From NCBI RefSeq assembly GCF_002443255.2, contig NW_019211457.1, forward strand, positions 1,714,727 through 1,778,726: a stretch of DNA of 64,000 nt, written 5' to 3'. The notes under the pieces are model-generated. The model saw only the letters and a list, made by a program, of their open reading frames with translations. It made no database searches and was not told the origin of the DNA. This DNA comes from Varroa destructor. Lineage: Eukaryota > Arthropoda > Arachnida > Mesostigmata > Varroidae. Positions 8,351 through 20,432 of this stretch are shown here, one piece after another; position 1 is the first letter of the stretch; every line of letters begins with the position of its first letter. A program made the translations under genes and the position numbers.

Positions 8351-11300
8351 AAAGCTACCAACCCTGTGGAGCCCCAATGTAGCGGCCTAACAAAGATGGT
8401 GACAATTGTTGGTTGCGATGTATGTTTTTTAGAGCTCGTTTTTTGTCACTTGGTTTTTAGAGACTTGTTTTGCCTTCCCATTGAAGCGGAACCAAGCAAA
8501 AGCTGTTCTGCGAAGTGGGGGGCACACTGTGGTGAAAGCAATTACGAGACTACATACGTATAGGACTGTATACGCACAGACCAATCAGATGGACCTGAGG
8601 GGCAAAGGAACGTGCGAAAGAGCTTGAGCGTCCTAAGCATCTAGTATATGGTGTCCTGACGGGCACGAAACATGATCGTGTTGCCTGGTGCTCAACACGG
8701 CTCTGATGATGACGACTAGCGCGAACCACACTCTTGGATTATAGACTATATAGTGATTAATTTTGTGTACCTTTATCAATATAGCCACTAACACTAAGTA
8801 ACGTCCGTTAAAATAGAAGACCGATTGGATTAAACAGATCTAACGACTTTTGCGGCTTTTCGAATCAGATCTAAGTCGGGCAAGAGTTTGTATTTGAAAA
8901 AAGGGGGCGAGAAGTTTCGGGCAAGAAGGAGGACCGTAGTTGCAACACGGAACTTTCAGAACAAAGCTAACAGATCTAGGGTAGGAAAGAACAGAGAAAG
9001 CCTTCATTTTGTCATAATGTACAGTGTATAAAAGCACGTAAGATGAGGTTACAGCAGAATTGCCCAATGTAAAAAAAGATCGGGACGAGGAAGTTTTTAG
9101 AAACATGGTGTACACTTAAGGCTAAGCAAGCACCGAGGCTAATGAAAAAGGAAATAAGGTCTAACTTCATAAAATTGCGCCATCGTCACAATTTCTAGTA
9201 TGAAGTTATTCTAAAATAAAATATACTTGAAGTTATAGGTCCAGACCTACTTCATTGGTTAGGTATTGCTTAGCACGACTGGTCCCCAGCTTGTAACGGT
9301 GGGCTTCTACGCTCGGTTTCAAATCGAGATCACTTCTAATGTTTCTAAAATTAGTGGGCAAAGAGGAGCTTTTCTTCAGGAGATATCAAACACGTCAAAG
9401 GGTATCAGCAATCGGAATAGGTTTGATTTGCCAGATCCCATACCAACTGATCTTTTGCAGTTGTTAATGCGGCAGACTATGAAGCTTCGTGGAACTTTAG
9501 ATAAAGCGCATAACATTACCTTGATGATTAATAGTTAAATAAGTTCAATGTTGAGACAAGCAACGATAACAGTTTAAATAGTCTAATACACCTAACTGCT
9601 ATTATGCCAGTTGAAATGTTCTAGTTAACAGTTGAAAACTTTTGCAACATTGATGGCTGAAGTTGTTTTTTTAACCTTGACACAGCATAGTTGAAGAGAT
9701 CTTTTCTAGTATCCGCTTGTAACATACCTCGCGCAATACGCGCAACTTTGGCGCTAGATCAGGCGTTTCAACTTCGGTTATCGTCTGAGGGACGAGCGGT
9801 GCTGACAAATCGAATCAGAAGTTGTCCATAAACTCTCAGGGCCGGAGTAGCGAGTTTCGGACATTTTTATCATGCCACTACGGCTATCCGGTATTATTTC
9901 GGTCTCTCACATTCACAATGAACAAACGCTCTTTCTCAGATTTTTTTTTTCTTTTGATAGGAGAAAACTTATCTAAGGTGTGACTAATTTCTTTGCTATT
10001 TCACGAACTATCTGAAATGTGCCGAGTTAACAACTGTGTAACACGCGACCGAAAGTTGTCTCTTTACAGGTGGAACTACATATGACAACTACTTGGGATA
10101 AATTAGCGGCTAGCCTTATTTTTCAATTCTCATCGGAGTTAGGCCCCAAATCCGCTTGTTCACGCGGAAGGTTAGCGCCTTCTGGTACATTTCTCAATAC
10201 GATAGAAACATCGGTTTGTTCTGATTGAGTATCAACGAACGGCAGCGAAACTGCTAACGTATCATCCGGCTGGAGCAGAGGGCTCAAATAATATGATAGA
10301 ATGATTTGGCAAAACTAACGCACGACATTATAATAGTGATGATCGTGTCAGGATGATCAGTTCCACTGTTTGACAGAAACTTAGCCTATATTAGAACCAT
10401 ATAGCGCGCACGGTCGCACAGACAGCTTTAATGCAAGTAAGTAACGCCATACACGCAAAAGTTAATGATCCTTCTTTTTGTGTAACATGCGTGATGGCAA
10501 TATTGAAGCAATACGGAAACAGATTGACAAAAATCTGCCGGTTGGCCTTTAGACACAGGGAAAGCTTAAGGAGAGAAATAACTGAAGGTGACTATTGATC
10601 AGGGCACGGCATTAGCTCGGCAACGACTGCCTTGAAAATTAAATTGCATATAGAAAGGTTTATTTACTTGGCATTTTATTACATGCCTGCATCGTGGGCG
10701 TGATAAAGGTCCAAAAAAAAAAAGTAACACCTGTATTAAGTGTTAAAAGAAGTTTAAATTGGGCCAATAGAACGATGGCACTCCCCTAAATCCATAGCAA
10801 ATGCCGGATCTATTTCGGGACCTTGCTAAGCGGCAGGACAGCATAGCTCGTATCATATTATGTTTGCACACCTAAACCACCTGATGTGTGCCTAAACCTA
10901 GCGGAGAAGTGCATACGTCACCACTGGACCACTATGGGACCAGCCTTTACCGAATAAACCCCAAACTTGGCTACGAATCCACTCGAGCTTCGGACGTCGG
11001 GGTGTCGCGCGCTGTGTTACAAACGCCTGTCTTCTATGTATATATAGCACATGGGTACACCATATAAAACGCCGTGTTTTGTACTGTAAATTTTATGAAC
11101 AAAAAAACATTACTTTGTGCTCATAAAGCTGCTTTAGATAGATCCTTTTTTAAGATAATATTCAGCTTCTTCTAGATGGTGTTCTTATAACGGAACAACA
11201 GTATCATTATACTGGAACCCTCCAAAATTCCTACGCATGCACATAACTACATAGATCTTATTATATGTATACACTGACACATCCAATGGTCATCATTTCC

Positions 11301-11538
11301 GCGTGTAAAACTCCTTACTAATCACCTATTTACTCAGCGATTTCTTACAACACAAGTAAGTGGCAATTATCTGTATGCGTTACTTTTTTGAATTTAACAA
11401 ACATTGAATTTAAACAAAGCGGTGCATTCTCTCATGTCGCGGGGTAATAACGTGCACAGTTTTAATCCTCCTAACCCCGCCCACATGTGTTGCTTGCACA
11501 TTGACAGCGACCTTTTTGTCGATAAGGCGCTATCGTAA
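8351..11538. other. Mostly no gene seen; AT-rich
   Basis: Aside from the open frame at 9263-9538, only short frames. A TATAAAAG word at 9027-9034 has no supporting promoter context. Likely intronic or intergenic. Confidence 0.4.
9263..9538 (+). CDS. Possible terminal exon, 91 codons plus stop
   Basis: An acceptor-like ttcattggttag ends at 9262, and the frame from GTA TTG is open to TAA at 9536-9538. The peptide has an alternating hydrophobic segment (GPQLVTVGFYARFQIEI) and an amphipathic C-terminal part with LLQLLMRQTMKLRG. The first segment recalls beta-strands of ligand-gated channel ectodomains, but the invariant residues of that family do not follow, so I reject a named assignment. No ATG near the start. 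Confidence 0.15.
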   Translation, partial: VLLSTTGPQLVTVGFYARFQIEITSNVSKISGQRGAFLQEISNTSKGISNRNRFDLPDPIPTDLLQLLMRQTMKLRGTLDKAHNITLMINS

Positions 11539-11702
11539 ATGCATTATTCAGTTTTCGACGCCGCAGTCCCCTTAACTAGCAGTAGTATCTACGACTATCA
11601 CGAAGCACCCCTACTTGAAGGACGTTTGTTTGAATCACCCGCTCGACATCCTCTCATGTTCTATCCCCATCTTCCTCCATGTATCTCCTCCTCGCCCTAT
11701 CT

Positions 11703-11742
<40 letters not shown>

Positions 11743-12063
11743 AGTCCTCATCGTGCTCCTCTTTTCGGAGCTTACTTTTCCGACTCCTTTTCCTCCTCGC
11801 CCTCAGAGCTCATCGTGGCTCACTGCCGTATTTGTACTCCACTTCTTCGATACCATTGCTTAGCAGCAGCAGCAGCAGCAGCTGCAGCGGACATGACGAC
11901 AGCCGCCACTAACGCTGCGGCTGATTCTAATTCTGCTGCTGCTGCTGCTGCCGCCGCCACAGAAAGCAATAATGGCCACGCGACCTCGATCATCGACCTC
12001 TATTCTATAATTCGCCGCAAAGGAGTAACCTCAGCCGCCTGCATGAACCATAACCTTTTGTGA
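11539..12063 (+). CDS. Best coding candidate: 174-codon frame with two poly-Ala tracts
   Basis: ATG at 11539 to TGA at 12061-12063. Residues 1-48 are mixed and aromatic-rich (MHYSVFDAAVPLTSSSIYDY at the start). A CT microsatellite encodes a Ser-Leu alternation at about residues 56-66. Then come two alanine runs: nine residues at 11863-11889 (GCA with one GCT and one GCG) and eight at 11935-11958 (GCT changing to GCC). They are separated by DMTTAATNAAADSNS and are both in this frame. Synonymous codon mixing in both runs argues for selection on the protein rather than simple DNA slippage. Such Ala/Ser/Asn-rich low-complexity segments are typical of arthropod transcription regulators, but there is no DNA-binding domain here, so the function is unknown. 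The last 30 residues (IIDLYSIIRRK) could be spliced at a weak gtaacc site near 12023. The start context is poor (T at -3). Confidence 0.38.
11706..11737. repeat. CT microsatellite, 32 bases
   Basis: Pure TC/CT alternation inside the 174-codon frame, where it would encode Ser-Leu repeats. Confidence 0.95.
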
Positions 12064-12485
12064 CAGCCACCTCTAGCTGTTGGTCTGTTCGGAGATGTTG
12101 GGGGAGGTCGTACAACATTTCGCCGCACTGCTTGTTTCGCGTAGTTGGCTACGCGGGTGTTCATCGTAACAGATCGGGTGGTACCGTCGTCAGAAGCGAA
12201 AAACAAGCGTCACCAAACACTACTCAATATACTATCCGAACGAAGCCACCGCCGCTGGCGTCACCTCACAACCTCACCCAATTCGTCTTCAACCGTCGTC
12301 CTGTCTGTTTGCCTTCGGCAATCGGCTAGTCGAAGCTTTCTTCTGTATCGTCTTCGCCTCTGAGCATAGAAACGACCCCGAAATGAGCTAGTAGTAGACA
12401 TGGATCTAAAGGAAGCGTGTGCAACAGGAGAAGCAGTGGATGCGCCCAATAGCGCCTAAGCAGCCTAGTTTCTACCCGCAAAAAA

Positions 12486-12511
12486 GAGCGAGCGAGAGAG
12501 AGAGCGAGCGA
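12486..12511. repeat. GA/GCGA-rich repeat
   Basis: Imperfect GAGA and GCGA units. GAGA-type tracts often occur near arthropod promoters, but no start site is evident here. Confidence 0.8.
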
Positions 12512-12949
12512 GCTCAAGAAACGAGATCAAGAAAGAACTCGTGACCTCTAGGAGCAACAACTGCCTACAAAGTGTTGCTCTAACTAAAAACCCCCTCTTT
12601 TTGAAGATACAGCGCTATGGCGATGACAGTGCACCGTGTCCTCAATATTAACGCTGCTGCTGGATCTTTATCGTCGTTTGTCTCACAGATACTTTGTAGG
12701 TGCTTGGTGGAAGTTCTTCGACTAGGTGTGTCGATACTTCGTCTTCGTGTAGCACACACCTTGATTGCTTACGGTCGGAGACCATATCAGAATTAGGGAA
12801 TAAAAATCTATCGGTTTGACGCTTGTCTATTGCCTATCCCCAAATAAGAGACGTTCTCGATGGATTGTATAGGAAGTAGAACATGCCGTCTAGGTCCTAT
12901 ATCTGTCCTTGTCGTTATCTTCACCTTCTGATGTGACCTTCAAGTGCAG

Positions 12950-13004
12950 ATGCGGCCTTCAGCCTTAAGCTTGCCGTCTGGCTGTCTTTGCAGAAACGCT
13001 AGCA
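12950..13004 (+). CDS. Possible small exon, 55 bases, strong acceptor and donor
   Basis: A pyrimidine-rich stretch (tcaccttctg ... ttcaagtgcag) ends at 12949 and a consensus donor (gtaagtg) begins at 13005. The first bases of the exon are an ATG, and that frame is open throughout (MRPSALSLPSGCLC...). The other two frames contain stops. It may be an untranslated or first coding exon. The exon would leave phase 1. A second acceptor-like tctttgcag inside weakens the definition. Confidence 0.15.
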
Positions 13005-16000
13005 GTAAGTGCCTTCTCTTGATTGTTCGCCGCTGTACCCGCCATCAGAAACCTCCTCCACAGATCTGCTATAGCACTCTGTATAGCTTTACGATAGAAA
13101 GCTGCTTAAACCGGCAACTGTTCGATGAAACGAAAGAAAAGTATTGAAAACACGTACAGGATAACTTTAGACATTAGAAAGATAGAAACTGCCTGGCATA
13201 GTCTTGACTGGTAGGACGCTAACTGGGCTAGTATTAGAGACGAGAAATGACCCAATATCGACGTGCATATGTGCAGACATGTAGATGCATCGATTAACGC
13301 CTACAGACCCCTATATGAATCTGTTACAGGTATTTTTTTAATGGGTAGAGAATCACATATTCGGATCAAGTAATCATGAGGACATCAATGACAATAAGGA
13401 TAATGATACGCCTTAATAACAGTAACTTTTAGAAGAAAATAACGAGCACAACGTTGAGATAACTAGCGGACGGCGAACAGTTTACAGGACCCAGTGGTCA
13501 GGGCCAGATGTTTAATGAAAATTTGCAGGTCGTGTCACACACACACACATACATACAGCTGACCAATTCTAAATAATGTATCTAGTTTGGAAGGAAGGTA
13601 ACACAACGATTATATTGTGATGGCCGTTAAAATAGCACGGACACAGGACAGGACAAGGACAGCTAGTAACATTTGCAATGACAAAATTACGGAAACATGT
13701 GGAGCAAAAACGTAGAAACGAAAATACTTGGCAGAATTCTATATATTGTATATAATCGCATTCCTTATTAGCGGCTTATCAGAGAACAGTGCGAGGTTGG
13801 GATCGTGAGGAAATATCTACGGAACGCAGATTTTTAAACATTAATATTTTTGATTTCATAATTAACGACTAAGGCCGATAGGAACAAGCTGATAAATTGT
13901 ATATCTATTCAATTGCGATTTATTTAAATAAGGTTTAACTGAAATGATAGAGAGGCATTGACCTTAGTATTGGAATACTGTTTAGACCCATGTCCGCATA
14001 CAGTCACTTCGAACTGCTGTGGAAACTGAAAGAAAGTATTGCTAATTAATATGCAGACATATACGATTAGATAAAAGTTATTTGTCTGCATATTATACTG
14101 TAGTTTATTAACAATTTTCTAACTTAATATTGGTGTTCTGTAATTGCCATTCAATGGCAGTTTGTTTTTCAATAGCTAGTAAATCTAAGTTACTTAACCT
14201 AAAGGGTAGAGTACATTAGATGCACTGAAACCCTTGTGCCTATTATAATGTTTTTGTCCAGTAAAAGATAGAGAATCGGAATCGACCTCTCTTCTCTCGG
14301 CAGACAAGATTTGTTCATTTAGTTGCTTACTTTTTATTATGTATGATTGGCCTTTCGATATGCGGCCTAGATCGTTAATGCCATTGTTCATAAATTAACT
14401 TTGACTTGGTTAGCTTGCGCTAGAATGAGATGACTCTACGGCTTCTTAACAGTAAGAAGCACACCAGCTACTTATCCACCTATTTCAGCATCGATCGTTA
14501 GTATTTAAACAGCAGGCAAATCGGGTAACAATGTTTCGCTGTTCTGTGTTGCAAGGTTCAACATGTAAAGTGCGTTGGATCAACTTATACGATCCTATGA
14601 TGTCCTATTACGACTCCAGCTCGTTTTAGGCCAGCGCTTTTACTAATAGCACTAGACGCTGCTTTAGCATCCACGAATATGTTTAGGAAACATCTCCCTT
14701 TTGGACAAGCCGTAAGGTTGCGTCTTGTTTGTGTCTTGTGTAAAATGACGTTTCATCTCAGCAGAAAATCGACGGTTGCTCCTCATTGTGGTTCTCTCCG
14801 ACACCGCCTTTTTGGCAGCTCCCCTCTCCTGAGTAGCACACTAGCTGAAGCGGTTGCGCCAGAGGCTGCGGCGGCCTAGAATAGCATATGGCCGCGTTGT
14901 TTTTACATGTGCTTCAGTCTGGTTGGAGTAGCGGACCCGACGATGAGCTTTCGTCTCTGCCTCAACTGCCAACCGCTCCAGAATTCCCCGAGGATGCTCC
15001 GTGAGCTGAGGCTCGCCATACCTTCATGAAAATATCTAGCAGGAAAGTCCACCAAACTTGCTTTGCTCATTCGTGAGCTTTCCTAAGCTGAGGTGGTCTC
15101 TTTTTTTGGAAGAGTGTTAGAACGCCTAGGTAGCGTGCTATAATCTCGGCAGTGTAGTTCTGCTCAGGACAAGAGCGCGCGCATTTTTGAAATAGACAAC
15201 TGCGTTTGAGCAGTGGAGATGAACTGTGGAAATGAACAAAAGAAGAGTGAAGGCATAAAATACGCCAGTGAGCACCGATCTTTGGCACCGTTAGGTACGA
15301 GGGCTTTCCCGAGTCCTAGTGTTTGTGCGCGCCGTGGGTCGGCTATTGGCCGCTGAGTGCTGGTCGAATATACTTGCCTTGCTCCTTCCAGCTGATCCAT
15401 TTGGCCTGAAACGTCCTGAACTCTCTCGAACTAAGATGGGCTAGCTCGAAAGTAAGCCTTCTGCTGCTGCATTGTTACGTAGATGCATTTAGATGGCAGT
15501 GTGTCTGATTATACTTTCCTTAGTCATATCGGAGTGCAACTCCTGCTCGCCTGACCCGAAATGCTAAACATGCTGTTCCCTCTATTACAACTACAACTAT
15601 TTTCAAAGACATTGCGCTACTCGAGGCCACACATTATCTGATGTGTCTAGGCAGGCCGACTCGGTTGGTCGGATATCTTGAGGGTACAGGCTTTCGATAC
15701 TTTACCGGCTTGCTCGCTCAATACGGCCTGTCTGGCTACATCAAAGAGGGGAATGTATTTGGCGTATTGGATAAAGTCGAGGGAAGAATCCTCAAAAAGA
15801 GCTGACAAGAAGAATCTTCGACTTGCTTGAACTTCTCTCCTGTTACTGATGCCCAGCCTATGTGAATCTCAAGTGAACGCAAAACGCCAACGACCGTTGC
15901 ATGAGCTGAGGGACAGCAAAAGAGACACGCGGCGACTGGTACCAGCCGACGAAAACGCGCCATCTAAACAGCCTACCAAATTATCCCCTTCTGTGCTTTC

Positions 16001-16069
16001 TCTCCCCTATATCTGTTTATCTCTCGGTTTTCTTCCTTGCCCTACCTCGAACATGACAGCGCAGAAGCT
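13005..16069. other. No confident gene; AT-rich with a GC-rich patch
   Basis: Contains a CA repeat (13536-13549), the hairpin at 14047-14095, a second short hairpin (14145-14159), and a GC-rich patch at 14.6-15.4 kb with a 66-codon ATG frame (14679-14879, ending in four Ala) that has no further support. Confidence 0.4.
14047..14095. repeat. Perfect 13-base inverted repeat, 23-base spacer
   Basis: Arms 14047-14059 (TAATATGCAGACA) and 14083-14095 (its exact reverse complement). The spacer is AT-rich. Could be a miniature element core or a simple cruciform. No flanking target duplication noticed. Confidence 0.8.
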
Positions 16070-16531
16070 TTAAGCAAAAGGATTCTTGGGCGGCCCTTTT
16101 GGAATGCGATGATTAGGTTCCGGTGATAGGATTTTGGGACGAGGACGAAGAAGGGGCAACCTTCTGAGCAGGGAAGGAGAACATAAAAGCGCAGAAATCG
16201 AAGTACTTTCGAACAACGGGGTCGTCGTTGTTGATGAAGATAATGATGATGATCGTGATGTTGATGATGACGACGACGATCGAGTTTTTGGAATACTTCC
16301 GGGGCCCGGATCAGCTCGAGGTCTAAGGAGTTTGTCGCTTATAGGAGCCGTTGCCTTTTTGATGTCGCCTAGGAACAATGAAAGGTACTCAGAAGGGAAG
16401 GACGAAGAAGAGAGTTCAAGTGTGGAATGAAGAATTGATGCCTGGTGTTGACTTGCACGACAACGGCTGTGATGCTCACGGATCGAAGATGATTTGCAGT
16501 ATTTGAGCTTTCCTAGGGCCACATTGTACAT
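16070..16531 (-). CDS. Candidate Ser/Pro-rich ORF, 153 codons
   Basis: Minus-strand ATG at 16531 to TAA at 16070. The product starts MYNVALGKLKYCKSSSIREH, has a central Ser-rich stretch encoded by mixed TCG, TCA and TCT codons (over the GAT/GAC-rich plus-strand segment 16229-16284), and ends Pro- and Lys-rich (KILSPEPNHRIPKGPPKN). The plus strand is also open (about 16109-16430) and there encodes an acidic run of Asp with mixed GAT and GAC. Synonymous mixing fits either strand, so strand choice is uncertain. The minus frame is preferred because it has an ATG. No domain recognised. Confidence 0.22.
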   Translation of the reverse strand: MYNVALGKLKYCKSSSIREHHSRCRASQHQASILHSTLELSSSSFPSEYLSLFLGDIKKATAPISDKLLRPRADPGPGSIPKTRSSSSSSTSRSSSLSSSTTTTPLFESTSISALLCSPSLLRRLPLLRPRPKILSPEPNHRIPKGPPKNPFA

Positions 16532-17990
16532 AGGGGTCACCAATAGAAGTCTGCTATATTGGCTCGGTAACCGATAGACTTAATTTGCTGATACGGCGTT
16601 CGGAATATATAACTGTGTTTTAAGAAGCTAGTTTGAAAGAGATAAATGTATCTCCATTATGAATATTTGCTGCACAGTTTACTGAGTAAAAAAACAGACA
16701 CAAAAAGGAAATAGAAACACCAATTAGATTGTTATTTCTACAATTAAAAATCTAGAATAGGTGATCGAGTCAAACCAATAATGTACTCTTTCACTCAGTC
16801 ATGAGTAATAATTCCATATTTCGCAATGGGTATATGCGAACATTTTAAGGCAGCGCGAGCCTGAAGTCAGTGGCAGAGGTTGCCCTATGATCGACTTAGT
16901 AAAATGCAACTCTGCGATTCAGGCAAATAAGGCCGTCTATACAGACGTTCTCTTGAAGGTTTGCCATTCGTCGATACGTACTAGCTGTAGATCAAACAAT
17001 AGGAACGGCTAGTACGAACGCGTATTGAGACTTTGGTCTATAAAGCTTAAATTTCGTCATCGACCCCAATAGCTAATGTTTCCTATTATAATCTTTGCAC
17101 GGCTGCAATGAACGTTCTCATATTTGTATTGAAACATTGTATTTATGAATGGCATAAATGTCTCATCGTGCACACCGCTAAGATATAAAGATTCAGGCGT
17201 AAAGGGATCAGGATGGAACGTTTGTAACATAGTAATTCAGCTGAATAGATGAGTAACCCTGAATACCTCTCTATCCGAAATTACCTCTACATTTTAGCAA
17301 AAACATTCCTACGTGTATAATCCTTAAAGGAAAAATCGGTAGCAAACATTTTGTTAATTAAATTGTTCTCTGGATTGTTACAGTCGGCATTATTTTAATA
17401 TCCAGTAGATACTTGAAGCTAGAATTGACCACTACAATTTACATCTTTATTTTACGTTAAGTTATTCGATGGTTACATCGACACAACAAAAAAATATTCA
17501 TCATCTCAGACGCTTGAAAAGACTGTCGTTTGTTTTTTTAATTTGTAATTGCATGCTCGTCGGAACGCGCCTACCTGCTCATACCAATGCCAACGGTGCA
17601 CGACGATATGGCGCGATAAACAAGACTGGACCAACCGACCGACCGACCGCCGCGTCTCATAAAACGAAGGGTTGTTCTCAGAGGTGGAGACCCGGCTAGG
17701 CGGGGGGTGAGTGCGCACATCTCTGGGTCTGAGCTAAACTCTGGTGTCCAGGAACGTCTAAGACTAGTCCAGAGTCCCTCTCTTTTTCTCTGTCTGTTAT
17801 TCACGGTACTCTCGAATCTCGCGAGCCTTTAGGTGATCGCATCACCGACTGTCGAAGCGCAGCTTCAATTGGCGAGCGTATCTTAGCTCCGGAGAGTACA
17901 AAACTCTTAGATCTTCTACGTCTGTTTTTCTCCTCACTCTCTTGCACTCGATTGCCGCATCTTCGCATCGTTATGTCCATGAAACTTCAG
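16532..17990. other. No gene seen
   Basis: AT-rich to about 17.5 kb, then rising GC content. The frame at 17469-17699 has an ATG but no other support. Confidence 0.4.
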
Positions 17991-18225
17991 GGGAGCGGCA
18001 GGCGACTTCGCGAAGAGTAGTCCCGGGGCCCCTTCCGACGACCGTTGCCAGAGAGCGCGTGAAAGCGCAGGCAGCAGCGACAGTTTCACCACAGAAACGA
18101 GAACTAGAACCAACGCCGAAAACCAAGTTGCGATGGACTAGCTGCCTCCCGACGCGCCTGTCGCACGCGTCTCGAAGAAAACACAGACCGACTCACAGCC
18201 CTACAGGCATTTACACACTGGCAAG
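17991..18225 (+). CDS. Candidate internal exon, 235 bases
   Basis: A long pyrimidine-rich run (17925-17945) leads to an acceptor (catgaaacttcag) ending at 17990. A donor CAAG|gtaaca begins at 18226. Between them one frame (from GAG at 17993) is fully open and encodes a basic, Ala/Thr/Pro-rich peptide (for example VAREREVK-like basic pairs, AQAAATVSPQKRELEP). GC content and codon choice differ from the AT-rich flanks. It could equally be a 5' untranslated exon in a GC-rich promoter region. No family recognised. Confidence 0.22.
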
Positions 18226-18369
18226 GTAACAAAGGCTGCTAGTAGCTACCTTTCGCTGCTTTGTTCTGTTCTTCAATCGAAGTCGTCCAGAAGGAGCAGT
18301 TGAGCCTTTTTCGTCTGAAGTCGAACGACGGCTACTGCTATAGTGAGTAGTGCAACAACAGTCCTGCCG

Positions 18370-18404
18370 ATGCAGCGACGCTCTTACCCGCGGGACTATT
18401 TCGA
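18370..18404 (+). CDS. Possible short first coding exon before gtaagt
   Basis: ATG at 18370 is followed by eleven open codons (MQRRSYPRDYF) and two bases before a perfect donor (gtaagt at 18405). It sits in the same GC-rich island as the preceding exon. The start context is weak (C at -3). Without splicing the next codon is a stop. Confidence 0.15.
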
Positions 18405-20432
18405 GTAAGTTCTCTCCCGTCAGGCTGCATTGGACTTAGTCGCTGGGTATGAGAATTGGCTCACGAACCGTGTGCAACTCAACAGAATCCTTATAGGTTT
18501 TTCTATATATGTGTATACGGGTGCCAGATTGGTGCTGTTCATTCTTCTACTCATTTTTAGCCGTCTGGTTCTATTAACAGCTAGTATAAAGTCGTAGTTG
18601 TTGCAGTTCTACTTCGGCACAGTTCCGTCTTTTCTTTTTCGTCTTCTTAGAGAATAGCGCCCGCGAGTGTCAACCTGGGGACCGGGAATCAGCCCGGGAT
18701 TGCACGCGCGCCTGGCTCGGCTCACTCACACCGGACGCACCGCGAACGCTTCTTAGGCAACGAGACTTTCGCGTCACCTCCCCCTCGGTGAATTCGCCCG
18801 GAGGTCTTCTTATGTAGGGAGAGATACCAAACGAAGCAGTCTCTCTCTCTCTCTCTCTCGCTCTGCCACGATTAAAAACGCTAACGAAAAAGAAAAAGTT
18901 ACACTGCCAGAGTAATACCGGGCCACCAGAATCCGCCGCCGACATTAAGAGTGATGAAACCCTCACTCGCTATATCGGCTGCTCGTTAGAATCTATACCT
19001 TAGCAACGAAGCGACTACGAAACGACTAAACGGAGAGAATTCAAGAGAATGGAAGAGATCTCGTGCGGATCTCCTTCTGTAGGAGACGGGGGTAAAAGTT
19101 TTATTTATTTTTAGCGGGGGGAAGCCTATGAGGTATTGCCTGTTTGGGGGAGCAAGGACCAGGAGACACACAAAGTGTGCAGGCTCAAGGAGGTACGTTT
19201 GTGTGTGTGCCTGTTTCGAGAATCGAAGTAAAAGAGAACTCGTGCGCAAATTGCACACGAATCCTTATATACAGTGAATTGTCCTTAGTATTTACTTTCT
19301 GTTTTTAAAGCTGACGATTGAATCGTAGAGTGTAGCACGCGAAACAGAGTCTCGCTTTCATTCTCTCATTAAGCCACACATAGATATGTATAGGTCTTGT
19401 GATTCTCGTAAGTCCTGCTGAAAAGCTCTTCATAAAAATGTGAATCCCAGGTTTTAGTTAAAGATGAAGTGCACGTCCCGCAGCTGATAGCCAATACGCA
19501 TAGCTTTCTTTAGCTAGATACCACATCTAGCAGACGGTAAAACCCTACGAGGAGCAAATGGCGGGCGGGCGTTATTTAGGGTAAGTGCAATAGATGGTAC
19601 ACGATCTAGAAATATCGAAATTAAGCGATATCACCTGCTGAGATCGATTCGACCCGACTCTCTACAGATTTCTATGTATGCTTTTTTAGGGATTATTTTT
19701 CGCCTTCGAACTTGTACATATGCATTAGCAAATTAGGGTGGTTTTTCTAAGAAGATTTCGTTTGTGCTGGAGTCCTGGGAAGCACTTTTTTTCAATAACG
19801 GAGAGATTAGAATTGTTTCATTGCATTTGAACATCTACATGTATATACAGTTTAGTTCACTATTTAATAACGATTGTGTGTACATTTACGTGATTATCCC
19901 TTTATTATTCAGTTAGAAATTCTGGCTTTAAAGTAGGCTTTTCTTTTGCGCCTCTCCGCCTATTTGTTGTCGTAAGCGGCTAGTTGAATCAGTCGATCTG
20001 ATGGCGGGCTCTGTTCGTTTCGTGGTTGCGTATCAGTTCAGGAAATGCCTTTGGCGGGGGAGAAGGGAGGGATACAACCCGAATTACAGTTACCCAGTTC
20101 TCCAAATACATTGGCACCCCGCAGAACGGCAAACATCTATGAGTCTCGCAGTTGTAGAAGGCGTTGTCTTCATCGCAGAACATGGCGCCAGCGTCCATGG
20201 AGCGACCACTGGCACGGAACCGCCCAAGCCATACACTCAGCCAGTAAATCGAGTTACTTGCCCCTACCGTCTTCCTGCCCTTTTCGCATTTTGGGCTGTT
20301 TCGCCTTCCCATCGCCTCCTGCCGGAACCCTGCTTATCTTCTCCGTACGCAAGCGCCTCATAAGCCTAAACCTCTTCTATTCCTTTGCTGTCCTGCTCCT
20401 TCTACCCTTCTAATAATTAGAGTCAATTAACA
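18405..20432. other. No gene seen
   Basis: Mixed GC-rich and AT-rich DNA with a CT tract at about 18839-18859. Overlapping frames at 20.0-20.4 kb occur in several phases and on both strands, which is the look of stop-poor noncoding DNA. Confidence 0.4.

Noticed and set aside
9027..9034. TATAAAAG box
   Set aside because: An 8-base word expected by chance more than once here; no initiator, GC shift or open first exon follows.
9263..9330. Resemblance to a Cys-loop ligand-gated channel ectodomain strand
   Set aside because: Only a short alternating hydrophobic stretch (LVTVGFYARF) matches; the conserved Trp/Arg and Cys-loop positions do not follow.
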